64,000 nucleotides of DNA, taken from Chitinophaga sp. CF418. Its GTDB lineage: Bacteria; Bacteroidota; Bacteroidia; Chitinophagales; Chitinophagaceae. Each line of letters begins with the position of its first letter. Position 1 is the stretch's first letter. A program made the translations under genes and the position numbers. Positions 25,360 through 33,039 of the stretch are shown one piece after another. The stretch is taken from the NCBI RefSeq assembly GCF_900142925.1, contig NZ_FRCN01000011.1, forward strand, positions 186,001 to 250,000. Direction: 5' to 3'. The notes under the pieces are model-generated. The model was not told the origin of the DNA. It worked only from the letters and a program-made list of their open reading frames with translations, and did no database searches.

Positions 25360-26241
25360 TTATTTCTTACCTGGTTGCAGCGCAGCAGGTGTAGCAGGAG
25401 CTTCAGGAGCACCAGCTTTAACATCTACCAGCTGAACATCAAATGCCAGTACGGAGTTACCTGGGATAGCAGGAGGACTACCCTGTAAACCGTAAGCTAA
25501 AGTAGAAGGAATGATCAGCGTTGCCTTGCTTCCTTTTTTCAGCGAAGCGATACCAGCATCCCAACCTTTGATCACGAAACCGCGACCGATAGGGAATTTG
25601 ATAGGCTCGATCTTCATACCTGGTCTCAGTGTAGAATCCAGGCTGGAATCAAATACTTTACCATCCAGCAGTTTACCGGTGTAGTGTACATAAACGGTAT
25701 CGCCTGCTTTAGGCTGAGCACCAGTACCTTCTTCCTTTACGGATACGTATACGCCCTCAGGAGTAGCGGTAGCGGTGATCTTGTTTTTATCCATGTATTC
25801 CTTAATGACTTTTTCGTCTTTTGCTTTCTGCTCAGCAGCTGCATATTTACCTACTACTACGAAAGTCACATTCAGCTTATCACCTTTTTTACCGAATGGT
25901 GGATGAGGCTCAGGCAAGCTATCGATAGGAATAGAGAAAGTAGCGCTATCGCCTTCTTTCAGCATAGCCAGACCGTCCATCAGGTCGTACTTGTTTACGG
26001 ACTTAGAGATAACGAAAGGTACAGGACCTCCCGCCATCTTGCGGGACTCAACGAGTACGGAATCATTCAGACTTTGGATGATGTTCAGCAGTACAGTGTC
26101 ACCCAGCTTCAGCTGCGCACCACTTCCTGACTTATGAACAACGAAGTCTACGCCGCCTGGTGTCTTTTTGGAGCCACCGGCACCGCAGCTGGCCAGAAAG
26201 AGGCCTAATGCTGCAACTAACAACTGTTTGTTCTTTTTCAT
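25360..26241 (-). CDS. FKBP-type peptidyl-prolyl isomerase lipoprotein, two FKBP-like domains
   Basis: 293 residues. A lipoprotein signal (LGLFLASCGAGG, lipobox LASC) anchors it to a membrane. Two FKBP-like domains follow: a degenerate one (about residues 28-135, GAQLKLGDTVLLNIIQSLND, with PHPPFGKKGDKLNVTFVVVG) and a canonical one (about 165-275) with VYVHYTGKLLDGKVFDSSLD, FPIGRGFVIKGWDAGIASLK and PSTLAYGLQGSPPAIPGNSV. The second has the usual substrate-pocket residues. It should speed proline isomerisation in exported proteins; the first domain may only bind clients. Adjacent to nrnA (27 bases downstream of it on the same strand). Confidence 0.9.
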   Translation of the reverse strand: MKKNKQLLVAALGLFLASCGAGGSKKTPGGVDFVVHKSGSGAQLKLGDTVLLNIIQSLNDSVLVESRKMAGGPVPFVISKSVNKYDLMDGLAMLKEGDSATFSIPIDSLPEPHPPFGKKGDKLNVTFVVVGKYAAAEQKAKDEKVIKEYMDKNKITATATPEGVYVSVKEEGTGAQPKAGDTVYVHYTGKLLDGKVFDSSLDSTLRPGMKIEPIKFPIGRGFVIKGWDAGIASLKKGSKATLIIPSTLAYGLQGSPPAIPGNSVLAFDVQLVDVKAGAPEAPATPAALQPGKK

Positions 26242-26268
26242 TTGACTGTATTAGTAGGATTGAATAAC

Positions 26269-27273
26269 TTATTGTAACTGTTCTTCGTTCTCTTTAATGG
26301 CCTCAATAAAATGCTCCACTGTTTTATCAAGTGATTCGGAGCTGTGGCCGCCGGCTGCGTGGAAATGGCCGCCACCGTCGAAGTATTTCCTTGCGAACGT
26401 GTTCACATCAAAATCACCCTTGGAACGGAAAGATAGTTTTATTTCCGCATGACGATCTATGATCAGCGCTGCCAGCTTGATACCCTGGATAGACAGCAGG
26501 AAGTTCACCACTCCCTCTGTATCGCCGGTCTGCAGGTCGAAGCGCTTCAGGTCCGTATACGGAATTGCGATCATGGCTGTATTATATTCGTAATACACCT
26601 CCATACGGTTCAACAGGCTGTGGCCCAGGAAACGCAGGCGGTTTTCAAGGAAATTGTCATAGATCGCTGAGTGGATGATCTCGTGTTTCAGACCGCGGTC
26701 AAACAGATCAGCCACCATACGGTGTACTCTCGCAGAAGTAGAGGTAAAACGGAAAGAACCTGTGTCTGTCATGGTGCCCGCATAAATACACTGGGCCATA
26801 TCTTCATTGATCAGGTCCTCATCTCCCAGTTTATAGATGATCTCGTATATCAGCTGTGCAGTGGAAGCCGCCGTAGTATCGCTAATGCCGTAGTCAAAAA
26901 CCGGCTGCGGTTCCAGGTGATGGTCCACCAGGATCTTCGTGCAGGCCATCTGTGTCAGGTATGGTTCCATACTCTTCGTACGATACAACGCATTGAAATC
27001 CAGGCAAAACAGCAGTTCAATTCCGTCCAGCGCTTTCAGCGCTTTTTCCTGCATGGATTCAAAATCAATTACTTCCTTAGCACCAGGCATCCATATCAGG
27101 AAATCCGGGAAATTAGTAGGGGAAATAACGGTTACATCATGACCTTTCTGTCTGAGATAATGGTATAAGGCCAGTGATGAGCCCATTGCGTCTGCATCTG
27201 GTTTCTGATGCATTGTTATTACCACTCTTTTAGGGGTTTCCAGCAAGGGCTTGATTTCCTCTATCCTCTTCAT
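26269..27273 (-). CDS. nrnA: DHH-family oligoribonuclease/PAP phosphatase
   Basis: 334 residues. DHH motifs: MHQKPDADAMGSSLALYHYL, LLFCLDFNALYRT, LVDHHLEPQPVFDYGIS and the AGTMTDTGSF strand; the C-terminal DHHA1 domain ends in FDGGGHFHAAGGHSSES. NrnA degrades short RNA (nanoRNA) and often also dephosphorylates 3'-phosphoadenosine 5'-phosphate with Mn. Family relatives also cleave linear pApA, the breakdown product of c-di-AMP, and cdaA lies 1.4 kb away, though the link is only positional. Upstream partner of the FKBP gene. Confidence 0.9.
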   Translation of the reverse strand: MKRIEEIKPLLETPKRVVITMHQKPDADAMGSSLALYHYLRQKGHDVTVISPTNFPDFLIWMPGAKEVIDFESMQEKALKALDGIELLFCLDFNALYRTKSMEPYLTQMACTKILVDHHLEPQPVFDYGISDTTAASTAQLIYEIIYKLGDEDLINEDMAQCIYAGTMTDTGSFRFTSTSARVHRMVADLFDRGLKHEIIHSAIYDNFLENRLRFLGHSLLNRMEVYYEYNTAMIAIPYTDLKRFDLQTGDTEGVVNFLLSIQGIKLAALIIDRHAEIKLSFRSKGDFDVNTFARKYFDGGGHFHAAGGHSSESLDKTVEHFIEAIKENEEQLQ

Positions 27274-27390
27274 TCTTAACCTTTAAATACAGGCGTACCT
27301 GCTTTTATATTAACAATAAAATATAACCGTTTCTTTCCAAAAAATGAAGTGCGAAGTTCTCTTTTTTTTCATCACTAAACAAATTCTGGT

Positions 27391-27398
27391 TACATTTG
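27391..27398 (+). promoter_or_regulatory. -7 box for ndk
   Basis: TACATTTG matches TAnnTTTG, 33 bases before the ndk ATG. Confidence 0.5.
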
Positions 27399-27431
27399 CG
27401 CGCAAAATTAGTTAATTAGGAATCTAAATAT

Positions 27432-27851
27432 ATGGCTAACAACAGAACTTTTACAATGATTAAGCCGGATGCCGTTGAAAATGGGCATATTGGTGGTATT
27501 CTGGACAAAATTAACGCTGCCGGTTTCCGTATCGTAGCAATGAAAATGACCAGGCTCTCTGCAGAGAAAGCGGGTGAATTTTATGCTGTGCATAAAGAAA
27601 GGCCTTTTTACGGCGAACTGGTAGAATTCATGAGCAGCGGTCACATCGTGGCAGCTATCCTGGAGAAAGCCAATGCTGTAGAAGACTTCCGTAAACTGAT
27701 CGGTGCTACCAACCCTGCCAACGCAGAAGAAGGTACTATCCGTAAGAAGTACGCTGAGTCTGTAGGCCGTAACGCTGTTCACGGTTCTGACTCTGACGAG
27801 AACGCAGAGATCGAAGGTAACTTCTTCTTCTCCGGTCTGGAAAAATTCTAA
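27432..27851 (+). CDS. ndk: Nucleoside diphosphate kinase
   Basis: 139 residues, full length. Starts NRTFTMIKPDAVENGHIGGI and has the active-site histidine in RNAVHGSDSDENAEIEGNFF. It transfers the gamma phosphate from ATP to other nucleoside diphosphates through a phospho-His intermediate, balancing NTP and dNTP pools. A terminator 41 bases on closes the unit. Confidence 0.97.
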   Translation: MANNRTFTMIKPDAVENGHIGGILDKINAAGFRIVAMKMTRLSAEKAGEFYAVHKERPFYGELVEFMSSGHIVAAILEKANAVEDFRKLIGATNPANAEEGTIRKKYAESVGRNAVHGSDSDENAEIEGNFFFSGLEKF

Positions 27852-27891
27852 TTAGACTGCCGGCAAACTGATTGCCGGTGAATGATATAAG

Positions 27892-27924
27892 AGGCCTTCC
27901 CATTACTTTGGGAGGGCCTTTTTT
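27892..27924 (+). terminator. ndk terminator
   Basis: AGGCCTTCCCA at 27892-27902 pairs with TGGGAGGGCCT at 27909-27919 (one G-U) and is followed by T5. A smaller hairpin CCGGCAA/TTGCCGG lies just before at 27860-27878. Its position argues against an earlier start for xerD. Confidence 0.85.
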
Positions 27925-27940
27925 ATGTAACTTGCCGCCC

Positions 27941-28837
27941 ATGTGGGACATATACCTGAAAGGATTCAAAGCATATCTGCAGCTGGAGCGATCCCTGTCA
28001 GCCAATTCTATCGAGGCCTATATCCGCGATGTAGAGAAGCTGGTGCAATACCTCCAGTCAGCCGGCTCACAACTGCCCCCCGACCAGGTAACACTTTCTG
28101 AATTGCAGGCCTGTGTGCAGTGGATAGCTAACCTGGGTATGAGCGCTACTTCCCAGGCCAGGATCATTTCCGGTATCAAGGCTTTCTACCGCTACCTGCT
28201 GCTGGAAGATATCATCCGCCAGGACCCTACCCTGCTGATCGAAGCGCCCAAAACACGCCGGCAATTACCGGATGTGCTCAGCTTCGATGAAATAGAGCAG
28301 ATCATTGCACAGGTGAAGGCAGGTACCCCGGAAGGCCAGCGTAACCGCGCCATCCTGGAAACTATGTACAGCTGCGGCCTGCGTGTCAGCGAAGTGGTGA
28401 GCCTGAAAATATCCCAGTTACATTTTGACGCAGGCTTCATCCGCGTAGTCGGTAAGGGCGACAAGGAACGCCTGGTGCCTATCGGCCCCGATGCCATCAA
28501 ATACATCAATATTTATAAGGACGAAATACGGGTACATGTGCCCATAAAAAAAGGCCAGGAAGATATCCTTTTCCTGAACCGCCGTGGCAGCGCACTGACC
28601 CGGGTCATGATCTTCATCGTTATTAAAGATCTAACCGCAGCAGCGGGCATTGAAAAACAGGTATCGCCCCATACCTTCCGCCACTCCTTTGCCACCCACC
28701 TCGTAGAAGGCGGCGCCGACCTCCGCGCCGTACAGGAAATGCTGGGGCATGAGAGCATTACGACTACAGAGATCTATACACATCTTGACAGGGAGTTTTT
28801 AAGAGATACATTACAACGGTTTCACCCGCGGTTTTGA
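27941..28837 (+). CDS. xerD: Tyrosine recombinase XerD
   Basis: 298 residues from the ATG at 27941 (WDIYLKGFKAYLQLERSLS). An open frame extends up to 27872 but would contain the ndk terminator. The N-terminal SAM-like domain (to about residue 90) precedes the catalytic domain with Arg in YSCGLRVSEVVSLKISQL, Lys in VGKGDKERLVPIG, H-x-x-R in HTFRHSFATHLVEGG, the second His in LGHESITTTEIYTHLD, and the nucleophilic Tyr in that last stretch. XerD resolves chromosome dimers at dif with XerC. The stop is immediately followed by a 58-bp tandem array, an unusual neighbour. Confidence 0.93.
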   Translation: MWDIYLKGFKAYLQLERSLSANSIEAYIRDVEKLVQYLQSAGSQLPPDQVTLSELQACVQWIANLGMSATSQARIISGIKAFYRYLLLEDIIRQDPTLLIEAPKTRRQLPDVLSFDEIEQIIAQVKAGTPEGQRNRAILETMYSCGLRVSEVVSLKISQLHFDAGFIRVVGKGDKERLVPIGPDAIKYINIYKDEIRVHVPIKKGQEDILFLNRRGSALTRVMIFIVIKDLTAAAGIEKQVSPHTFRHSFATHLVEGGADLRAVQEMLGHESITTTEIYTHLDREFLRDTLQRFHPRF

Positions 28838-28840
28838 ATG

Positions 28841-29164
28841 TGTTATTCACGCGAAGTAGCCCGGTTTCATGGGGGCTTTCTGGATTGCAGTTGAGGGGTG
28901 TCGATTATTCACGCTAAGTAGCCCGGTTTCGTGGGGCTTTCTGGATTGCAGTTGAGGGTCGATTATTCACGCTAAGTAGCCCGGTTTCGTGGGGCTTTCT
29001 GGATTGCAGTTGAGGGTCGATTATTCACGCTAAGTAGCCCGGTTTCGCGGGGGCTTTCTGGATAGCAGTTGGGGGTCGATTATTCACGCTAAGTAGCCCG
29101 GTTTCGTGGGGCTTTCTGGATTGCAGTTGAGGGTCGATTATTCACGCTAAGTAGCCCGGTTTCA
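28841..29164 (+). repeat. 58-bp tandem array, five units plus a partial sixth
   Basis: Units begin near TCGATTATTCACGCTAAGTA and contain GCCCGGTTTCGTGGGGCTTT. Unit bounds: 28841-28900 (divergent), 28901-28958, 28959-29016, 29017-29075, 29076-29133, then 29134-29164 partial. Units 2, 3 and 5 are identical, which points to recent amplification or correction. The array starts three bases after the xerD stop. Confidence 0.9.
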
Positions 29165-29302
29165 GAATGGGATGGCGGTCGGCGCCTCTCTGGATGGCAA
29201 TTGAGCGTTGTCAAGCGAATAGGGTTTTGAATATGGATTGAACAGCAGCGGTCGTGTCACCCGAGAGCCGAAGGCCCGCCATTCCCATCTGAAACCGCTG
29301 CT
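29157..29302. repeat. Inverted repeat at the end of the 58-bp array
   Basis: The arm 29157-29178 (CGGTTTCAGAATGGGATGGC...) matches the complement of 29276-29297 at about 20 of 22 positions. A nested alternative arm AGCAGCGGT at 29244-29252 pairs with ACCGCTGCT at 29294-29302, so two competing folds are possible. Confidence 0.65.
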
Positions 29303-29525
29303 ACTTCCGCTCTCCCTACGACTATGCATTGGGTCCTGCTTATCAGGACGATGATGGGTATATTGCCATCACATCAGCAGGGATATAGGGATATCACTTA
29401 CATACGCTTTATACCCGACGCATCCCCGACGCATATGTGGACCTATACCCGGCGCGCCCGGACTACAAACACGTGGCACGCCCGCGGCAGCCTATCGCCG
29501 GATCATTCCGTATTGTTACCAGGCT

Positions 29526-29558
29526 TTTACCATGCCTTTACCATGCCTTTACCATGCC
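29526..29558 (+). repeat. 11-bp tandem repeat, three copies
   Basis: TTTACCATGCC repeated three times without change, followed by TTT. Confidence 0.85.
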
Positions 29559-29787
29559 TTTGACTTGGACTTAATGCGTTTTATCCGGGGGGACGCGATC
29601 CCTCCGTGTTGCACTCCGGCTTACAAACACGACGCCACGCCACAGGTCGGCAGGAATGCAAAATTCATCTCAAAGCCAACTCATAACATCTATATGCAAT
29701 ACGAACTACAATTATTAGCAACAACTAACAAATAAATGTTTCTAAACAATCTCTGTAAGGGCGCTACTATACTCTGTTTTCGGAGAT

Positions 29788-29879
29788 AACCCATATATAA
29801 CCCATATATAAGCCATATATGACCCATATATAACCCATGTTTAAGAGGTATGGATTATATATGGGTTATATATGGGTTT
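29788..29879. repeat. 11-bp direct array with facing inverted copies
   Basis: Five tandem copies of AACCCATATAT (with variants AAGCC, GACCC and a diverged last copy) at 29788-29842, then two inverted copies (ATATATGGGTT) at 29857-29879. The two sets form a long AT-rich cruciform-capable palindrome. The 11-bp spacing places copies on about the same helix face. Confidence 0.8.
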
Positions 29880-29975
29880 ATAAAGGATTAAATATGAGAT
29901 GCCGGCAAGAAAGAACCCTGTTAACGTACCGTTTCAATACCTATCAGGATTAAGAAGTTAAGAAGCAATAAAAAA

Positions 29976-30021
29976 GGCCCTCAGCGTAACTGCCTTTTTA
30001 AGGGTTGTTACACTGAGGGCC
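29976..30021 (-). terminator. Orphan terminator-like hairpin, minus-strand orientation
   Basis: GGCCCTCAGCGTAAC (29976-29990) pairs with GTTACACTGAGGGCC (30007-30021) with one internal mismatch. A-run on the left gives a T-tract only on the minus strand, yet no minus-strand gene lies to its right. It could end an unannotated small RNA or an antisense transcript. Confidence 0.5.
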
Positions 30022-30204
30022 GCGACCGTTTGACGGACTGTCCTCTGATTATTATCGTATTGTTAACTCCTTTTTTCTGATAGTTGTGCCCGTTATCTTG
30101 TGTGTCTTATTAATGTGCAGGCTGTATTATCCGTGTTGACGAAAACCTGTAAACAGAAGACCAATAAAACCTTATAAAACCTTATAAACCTAAACCTACC
30201 ACTG

Positions 30205-31176
30205 ATGAACACACAACGTTTCATGCCCGTAGCAGGCGTCCTGCTGTCTGCAGTATTTTTTTCCGGTTGTTACAAAGAAGACGCTATTCAGCCGGCACTG
30301 AAGGTGGACAATGAAGTAGCCGTTGCATCCCAGGCGGCTGCAGTGGCGATGAACAACTGGATGACCAGCCTTCCTGACAACAGTAGCATTGCTGCCCTGT
30401 CTATTCCAGGTACACATGACAGTGGTGCACGCGTTGAACCAGTATCTGGCACCGCTAAATGCCAGGACCTGACCATCGCCGCTCAACTGGAAGCTGGCGT
30501 ACGTTTCCTGGACATCCGCTGTCGCCACATTGGTAATGCCTTTGCCATCCACCACGGTTCTATTTACCAGAACATGAACTTTAACGATGTATTAGTGGCC
30601 TGCACCAGCTTCCTGACCAGCCATCCGGGAGAGACCATTATTATGAGCGTGAAAGAAGAGTACGATGCGACTGACAACACCAGGACTTTCGAGCAGACTT
30701 TTGACACCTATGTACAGCAGTATTCCAGCTTCTGGTCTTTAGGTGCCACTATCCCGGCACTGGGACAGGTAAGAGGAAAGATCGTATTACTGAGAAGGTT
30801 TGGCGCAACTGCCACGCCTAAAGGTATTGACGCCACTGCCTGGGCGGACAATACTGTCTTCACTATCAACAACAGCAATGCCAGCCTGAAGATCCAGGAC
30901 CAGTATGTAGTGCCTGACAACAATGCAAAATGGAACAACATCAACGCTTTGTTCACTGAAGCAAGCACACAGAGCAACAATGTACTGTACGTTAACTTCA
31001 CCAGTGGCTACAAATCACTGATCTTCAGTATACCGAGCATCACCACGGTATCCGGCAATATCAACCCCAGGATCAATACTTATTTTACCAGCAATACGCA
31101 TGGTAGGTTTGGTATTATTCCAATGGATTTTGTGAATGCTGAAAGGGCATCCCTGATTGCTAACACTAACTTTTAG
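30205..31176 (+). CDS. Phosphatidylinositol-specific phospholipase C domain lipoprotein
   Basis: 323 residues. The N-terminus has a lipobox (AVFFSGCYKED). The PI-PLC X domain follows: NNWMTSLPDNSSIAALSIPG with the first catalytic His in PGTHDSGA, RFLDIRCRHIGNAFAIHHGS with the second His, and IIMSVKEEYD. Bacterial members cleave phosphatidylinositol or related lipids by forming cyclic inositol phosphate, without calcium. In an environmental Bacteroidetes it may feed on host or neighbour lipids. Preceded by a repeat-rich region and closed by a terminator. Confidence 0.9.
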   Translation: MNTQRFMPVAGVLLSAVFFSGCYKEDAIQPALKVDNEVAVASQAAAVAMNNWMTSLPDNSSIAALSIPGTHDSGARVEPVSGTAKCQDLTIAAQLEAGVRFLDIRCRHIGNAFAIHHGSIYQNMNFNDVLVACTSFLTSHPGETIIMSVKEEYDATDNTRTFEQTFDTYVQQYSSFWSLGATIPALGQVRGKIVLLRRFGATATPKGIDATAWADNTVFTINNSNASLKIQDQYVVPDNNAKWNNINALFTEASTQSNNVLYVNFTSGYKSLIFSIPSITTVSGNINPRINTYFTSNTHGRFGIIPMDFVNAERASLIANTNF

Positions 31177-31183
31177 GCATAAA

Positions 31184-31226
31184 AAAAACAGCTACCCTGG
31201 GAACTGGAAAAGGGGTAGCTGTTTTT
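31184..31226. terminator. Terminator after PI-PLC gene
   Basis: AAAAACAGCTACCC (31184-31197) pairs exactly with GGGTAGCTGTTTTT (31213-31226). Confidence 0.85.
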
Positions 31227-31309
31227 ACTGAATGTGTGTGTATGTGGGTCACCAAACTTCGTAATTGAGGCATGTAGTACTGAATATAGGTTAAATAGCA
31301 CCTTATCTC

Positions 31310-32176
31310 TTAATGACTTACCAGTGAGGACTTCCGTCCTGGCACCGCCCAGTGGCTTAACCAACCAGGTACATAGCCTGATGTTTTTTTGAGTGCAATG
31401 TTCTGCATAATGATATTGATCATGCTGCAGGGCCTCACTCCTTTTCGTTCCGGCATCGCAGCTACCTGGGATTCTTCTTCCCAGAGCAGCTGTTTATCCC
31501 GATACACCTTAAAATAAATATCCGGTCCGCTGACGTTCCGGCGTTCACCGACCAGCATTAGTCTGCTGGTCAGTTGTTTTCTGCTGAACCGGAGTTGATA
31601 GCGCCCTTTTTCATCGGTGCGCGCACATCCCAATAAGCGATGGTTTCCGGCATTGTACGCTTCTACTCTTAATTGTGCTTGTCCCTCCCTGGCGTGTAAT
31701 CGTCTTACTGTTCCTGCGATCACCCAGGTACCATAATTGGCCCTTATCTGCCGCCAGCTTTCAACTGGCAGGATATATGCATAAGCCGCAACATATTGTT
31801 GTCCTGAACGTTTCCAATGTAGCACCGTAGTACTCAGATGGTAATGGGATTCCATCCCTCTGATGTCTGCCTGTTCAGGCATATGGCGCAAACAAATGTC
31901 AAGTTCCAGTGGTTCCGTAAATAAATGTAATTGTTCCCAGGTCAGCGTAAAATTCCCTCTCTCATCCAACCTGGTCTCGGCAAGTAAGCGATCCCGCTTC
32001 GCCTCGACCTGTCCCGCTGTAAGCTGACCGGGACTCTTAAAAATGTCTCTTTTGGGGTGGGCTTCTATGGGGTGACGCCCATCTGGTAAATAAACACGTA
32101 AAAATGCATCTACCAAAGGTTCTGTACAATCATCCGAGATCAATGCAGAAATGTTTCCAATTAACAGGTAACACAT
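31310..32176 (-). CDS. Protein with two transthyretin-like (carboxypeptidase-regulatory-like) domains
   Basis: About 288 residues from the ATG at 32176 (CYLLIGNISALISDDCTEP); an extension to 32299 is open but adds a Cys/basic-rich stretch with no homology feel. Two beta-sandwich units are visible: the first (about residues 1-105) and a second starting GTWVIAGTVRRLHAREGQA and running through LLGCARTDEKGRYQLRFSRK to SGPDIYFKVYRDKQLLW. The TDEKGRY and PDIYFKVY strands match the transthyretin-like domains known from toxin-complex and surface proteins. No signal peptide is evident. Function unknown; it is a stand-alone minus-strand gene. Confidence 0.5.
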   Translation of the reverse strand: MCYLLIGNISALISDDCTEPLVDAFLRVYLPDGRHPIEAHPKRDIFKSPGQLTAGQVEAKRDRLLAETRLDERGNFTLTWEQLHLFTEPLELDICLRHMPEQADIRGMESHYHLSTTVLHWKRSGQQYVAAYAYILPVESWRQIRANYGTWVIAGTVRRLHAREGQAQLRVEAYNAGNHRLLGCARTDEKGRYQLRFSRKQLTSRLMLVGERRNVSGPDIYFKVYRDKQLLWEEESQVAAMPERKGVRPCSMINIIMQNIALKKTSGYVPGWLSHWAVPGRKSSLVSH

Positions 32177-32400
32177 AGCTTTAAGATTTAAAAGAAGGGG
32201 GTTAACACACTTAACCACATTCTGGCCGATATGGATAGCCGCTTTTTTTTCTCTGCATTGTCTAGTAAAGGAAGAACAAACATGGGTAGAAAGGCCCATT
32301 TTACTATGCTCGCATGAGATAAAGAATTTATCCTTAACTCACTATGCAAAGATTACTAAGTTATTGACAGCAGACAAGCGTTAAAGTACTGTTTGCACAG

Positions 32401-32424
32401 AATGCGTAGTTCTACGCATTTTTT
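32401..32424 (+). terminator. Terminator-like hairpin upstream of gene at 32606
   Basis: AATGCGTA-GTTC-TACGCATT is a perfect 8-bp stem followed by TTTT. No plus-strand gene ends before it, so it may be an attenuator, the end of a small RNA, or an operator palindrome. Confidence 0.5.
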
Positions 32425-32429
32425 ATGGG

Positions 32430-32520
32430 ACACTACGTTAGTATTTTGCCCCTAAAACGGATAAAATCACCTTAAACTACTAATAATCAGCCAATTAACA
32501 CACTACCCGAACACTACGTG
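32430..32520 (+). promoter_or_regulatory. Direct CACTAC repeats
   Basis: ACACTACGT occurs at 32430-32438 and again at 32511-32519, with a weaker copy ACACTACCC at 32500-32508. They could bind the LuxR-type regulator coded at 34646; this is inference. Confidence 0.3.
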
Positions 32521-32605
32521 GTACAAAGATGTTATATACGTATATGCTTTGCCAAGTGATTATTTATAATAATTTTACCATCAACTTAAAAACCACAGCA
32601 CAATT

Positions 32606-33016
32606 ATGGAGATTCCAAAACACTTCCCCCCAGACACCGGCGCCTTTATCTCCAAGAAGGAAGCCGAACGCTTAAGAGGCAATTACATGACGAGGAAAAG
32701 AAAACAGCATGGACATGATGATTTCATCCAGGCTTACTTCTTCGGAAAAGAAAAATTATTGGAGCTTCTTTCCTGTCAGGAAGACATTGCGGGATTACGC
32801 ATCTATTACGGTGAGGATACCAACAATGACGGAATAGATGACAGAAAAATGGTGATTTATGCCGTTGACAAAAACGGTAAGAACATTCTTTACAAAAAGA
32901 AGAATGAATCCGCAGATGCAAATTCATTCTCCGCATCTGCAGCCGCTAAAGGCGCAGATGACGACGAAGGTGGTGCACTTGATACGGGCCTGCCATGCCC
33001 AGCAAATTGTGAGTGA
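32606..33016 (+). CDS. Small protein with conserved globular part and Cys-containing C-terminal tail
   Basis: 136 residues. Residues 1-95 look like a folded alpha/beta domain: PKHFPPDTGAFISKKEAERL, QAYFFGKEKLLELLSCQED, IAGLRIYYGEDTNNDGIDDR and KMVIYAVDKNGKNIL. A low-complexity Ala/Ser/Asp/Gly stretch (about 100-122) leads to a tail ending DTGLPCPANCE, that is C-x3-C at the very C-terminus. I recall unnamed Bacteroidetes proteins with the same plan (globular part, acidic linker, terminal CPxxC) but know of no assigned function. It heads a locus with a membrane protein, a histidine kinase and a response regulator. Confidence 0.65.
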   Translation: MEIPKHFPPDTGAFISKKEAERLRGNYMTRKRKQHGHDDFIQAYFFGKEKLLELLSCQEDIAGLRIYYGEDTNNDGIDDRKMVIYAVDKNGKNILYKKKNESADANSFSASAAAKGADDDEGGALDTGLPCPANCE

Positions 33017-33039
33017 TTCATCCATTAAACTCGAGTTAA

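Larger units (their letters stand above)
28838..30204. other. 1.37-kb gene-free, repeat-rich region behind xerD
   Basis: Holds a 58-bp tandem array (28841-29164), a 22-bp inverted repeat (29157-29297), degenerate remnants of the dispersed palindromic repeat (TACAAACACG at about 29462 and 29623), an 11-bp x3 array (29526-29558), an 11-bp x5 array with inverted copies (29788-29879), and a hairpin with a minus-strand T-tract (29976-30021). Open frames in it are short, low-complexity and start inside repeats; none is supported. 30022-30204 is AT-rich leader of the PI-PLC gene. Confidence 0.75.
32300..32605. other. Regulatory-looking gap before the small-protein/kinase locus
   Basis: 306 bases without a gene. 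It holds a perfect hairpin with a T-tract at 32401-32424 and three direct copies of a CACTAC motif at 32431, 32501 and 32512. No clear TAnnTTTG box was found before the gene at 32606. Confidence 0.6.

Noticed and set aside
27872..27940. N-terminal extension of XerD
   Set aside because: It contains the ndk terminator and residues absent from the family.
28838..29300. Integron attC array next to a tyrosine recombinase
   Set aside because: Units are contiguous without cassettes, and the recombinase is a normal XerD without the integron-specific insertion.
29324..29735. Short open frames in the region behind xerD
   Set aside because: They run through 11-bp repeats and repeat remnants, with rare-residue-rich products and no start context.
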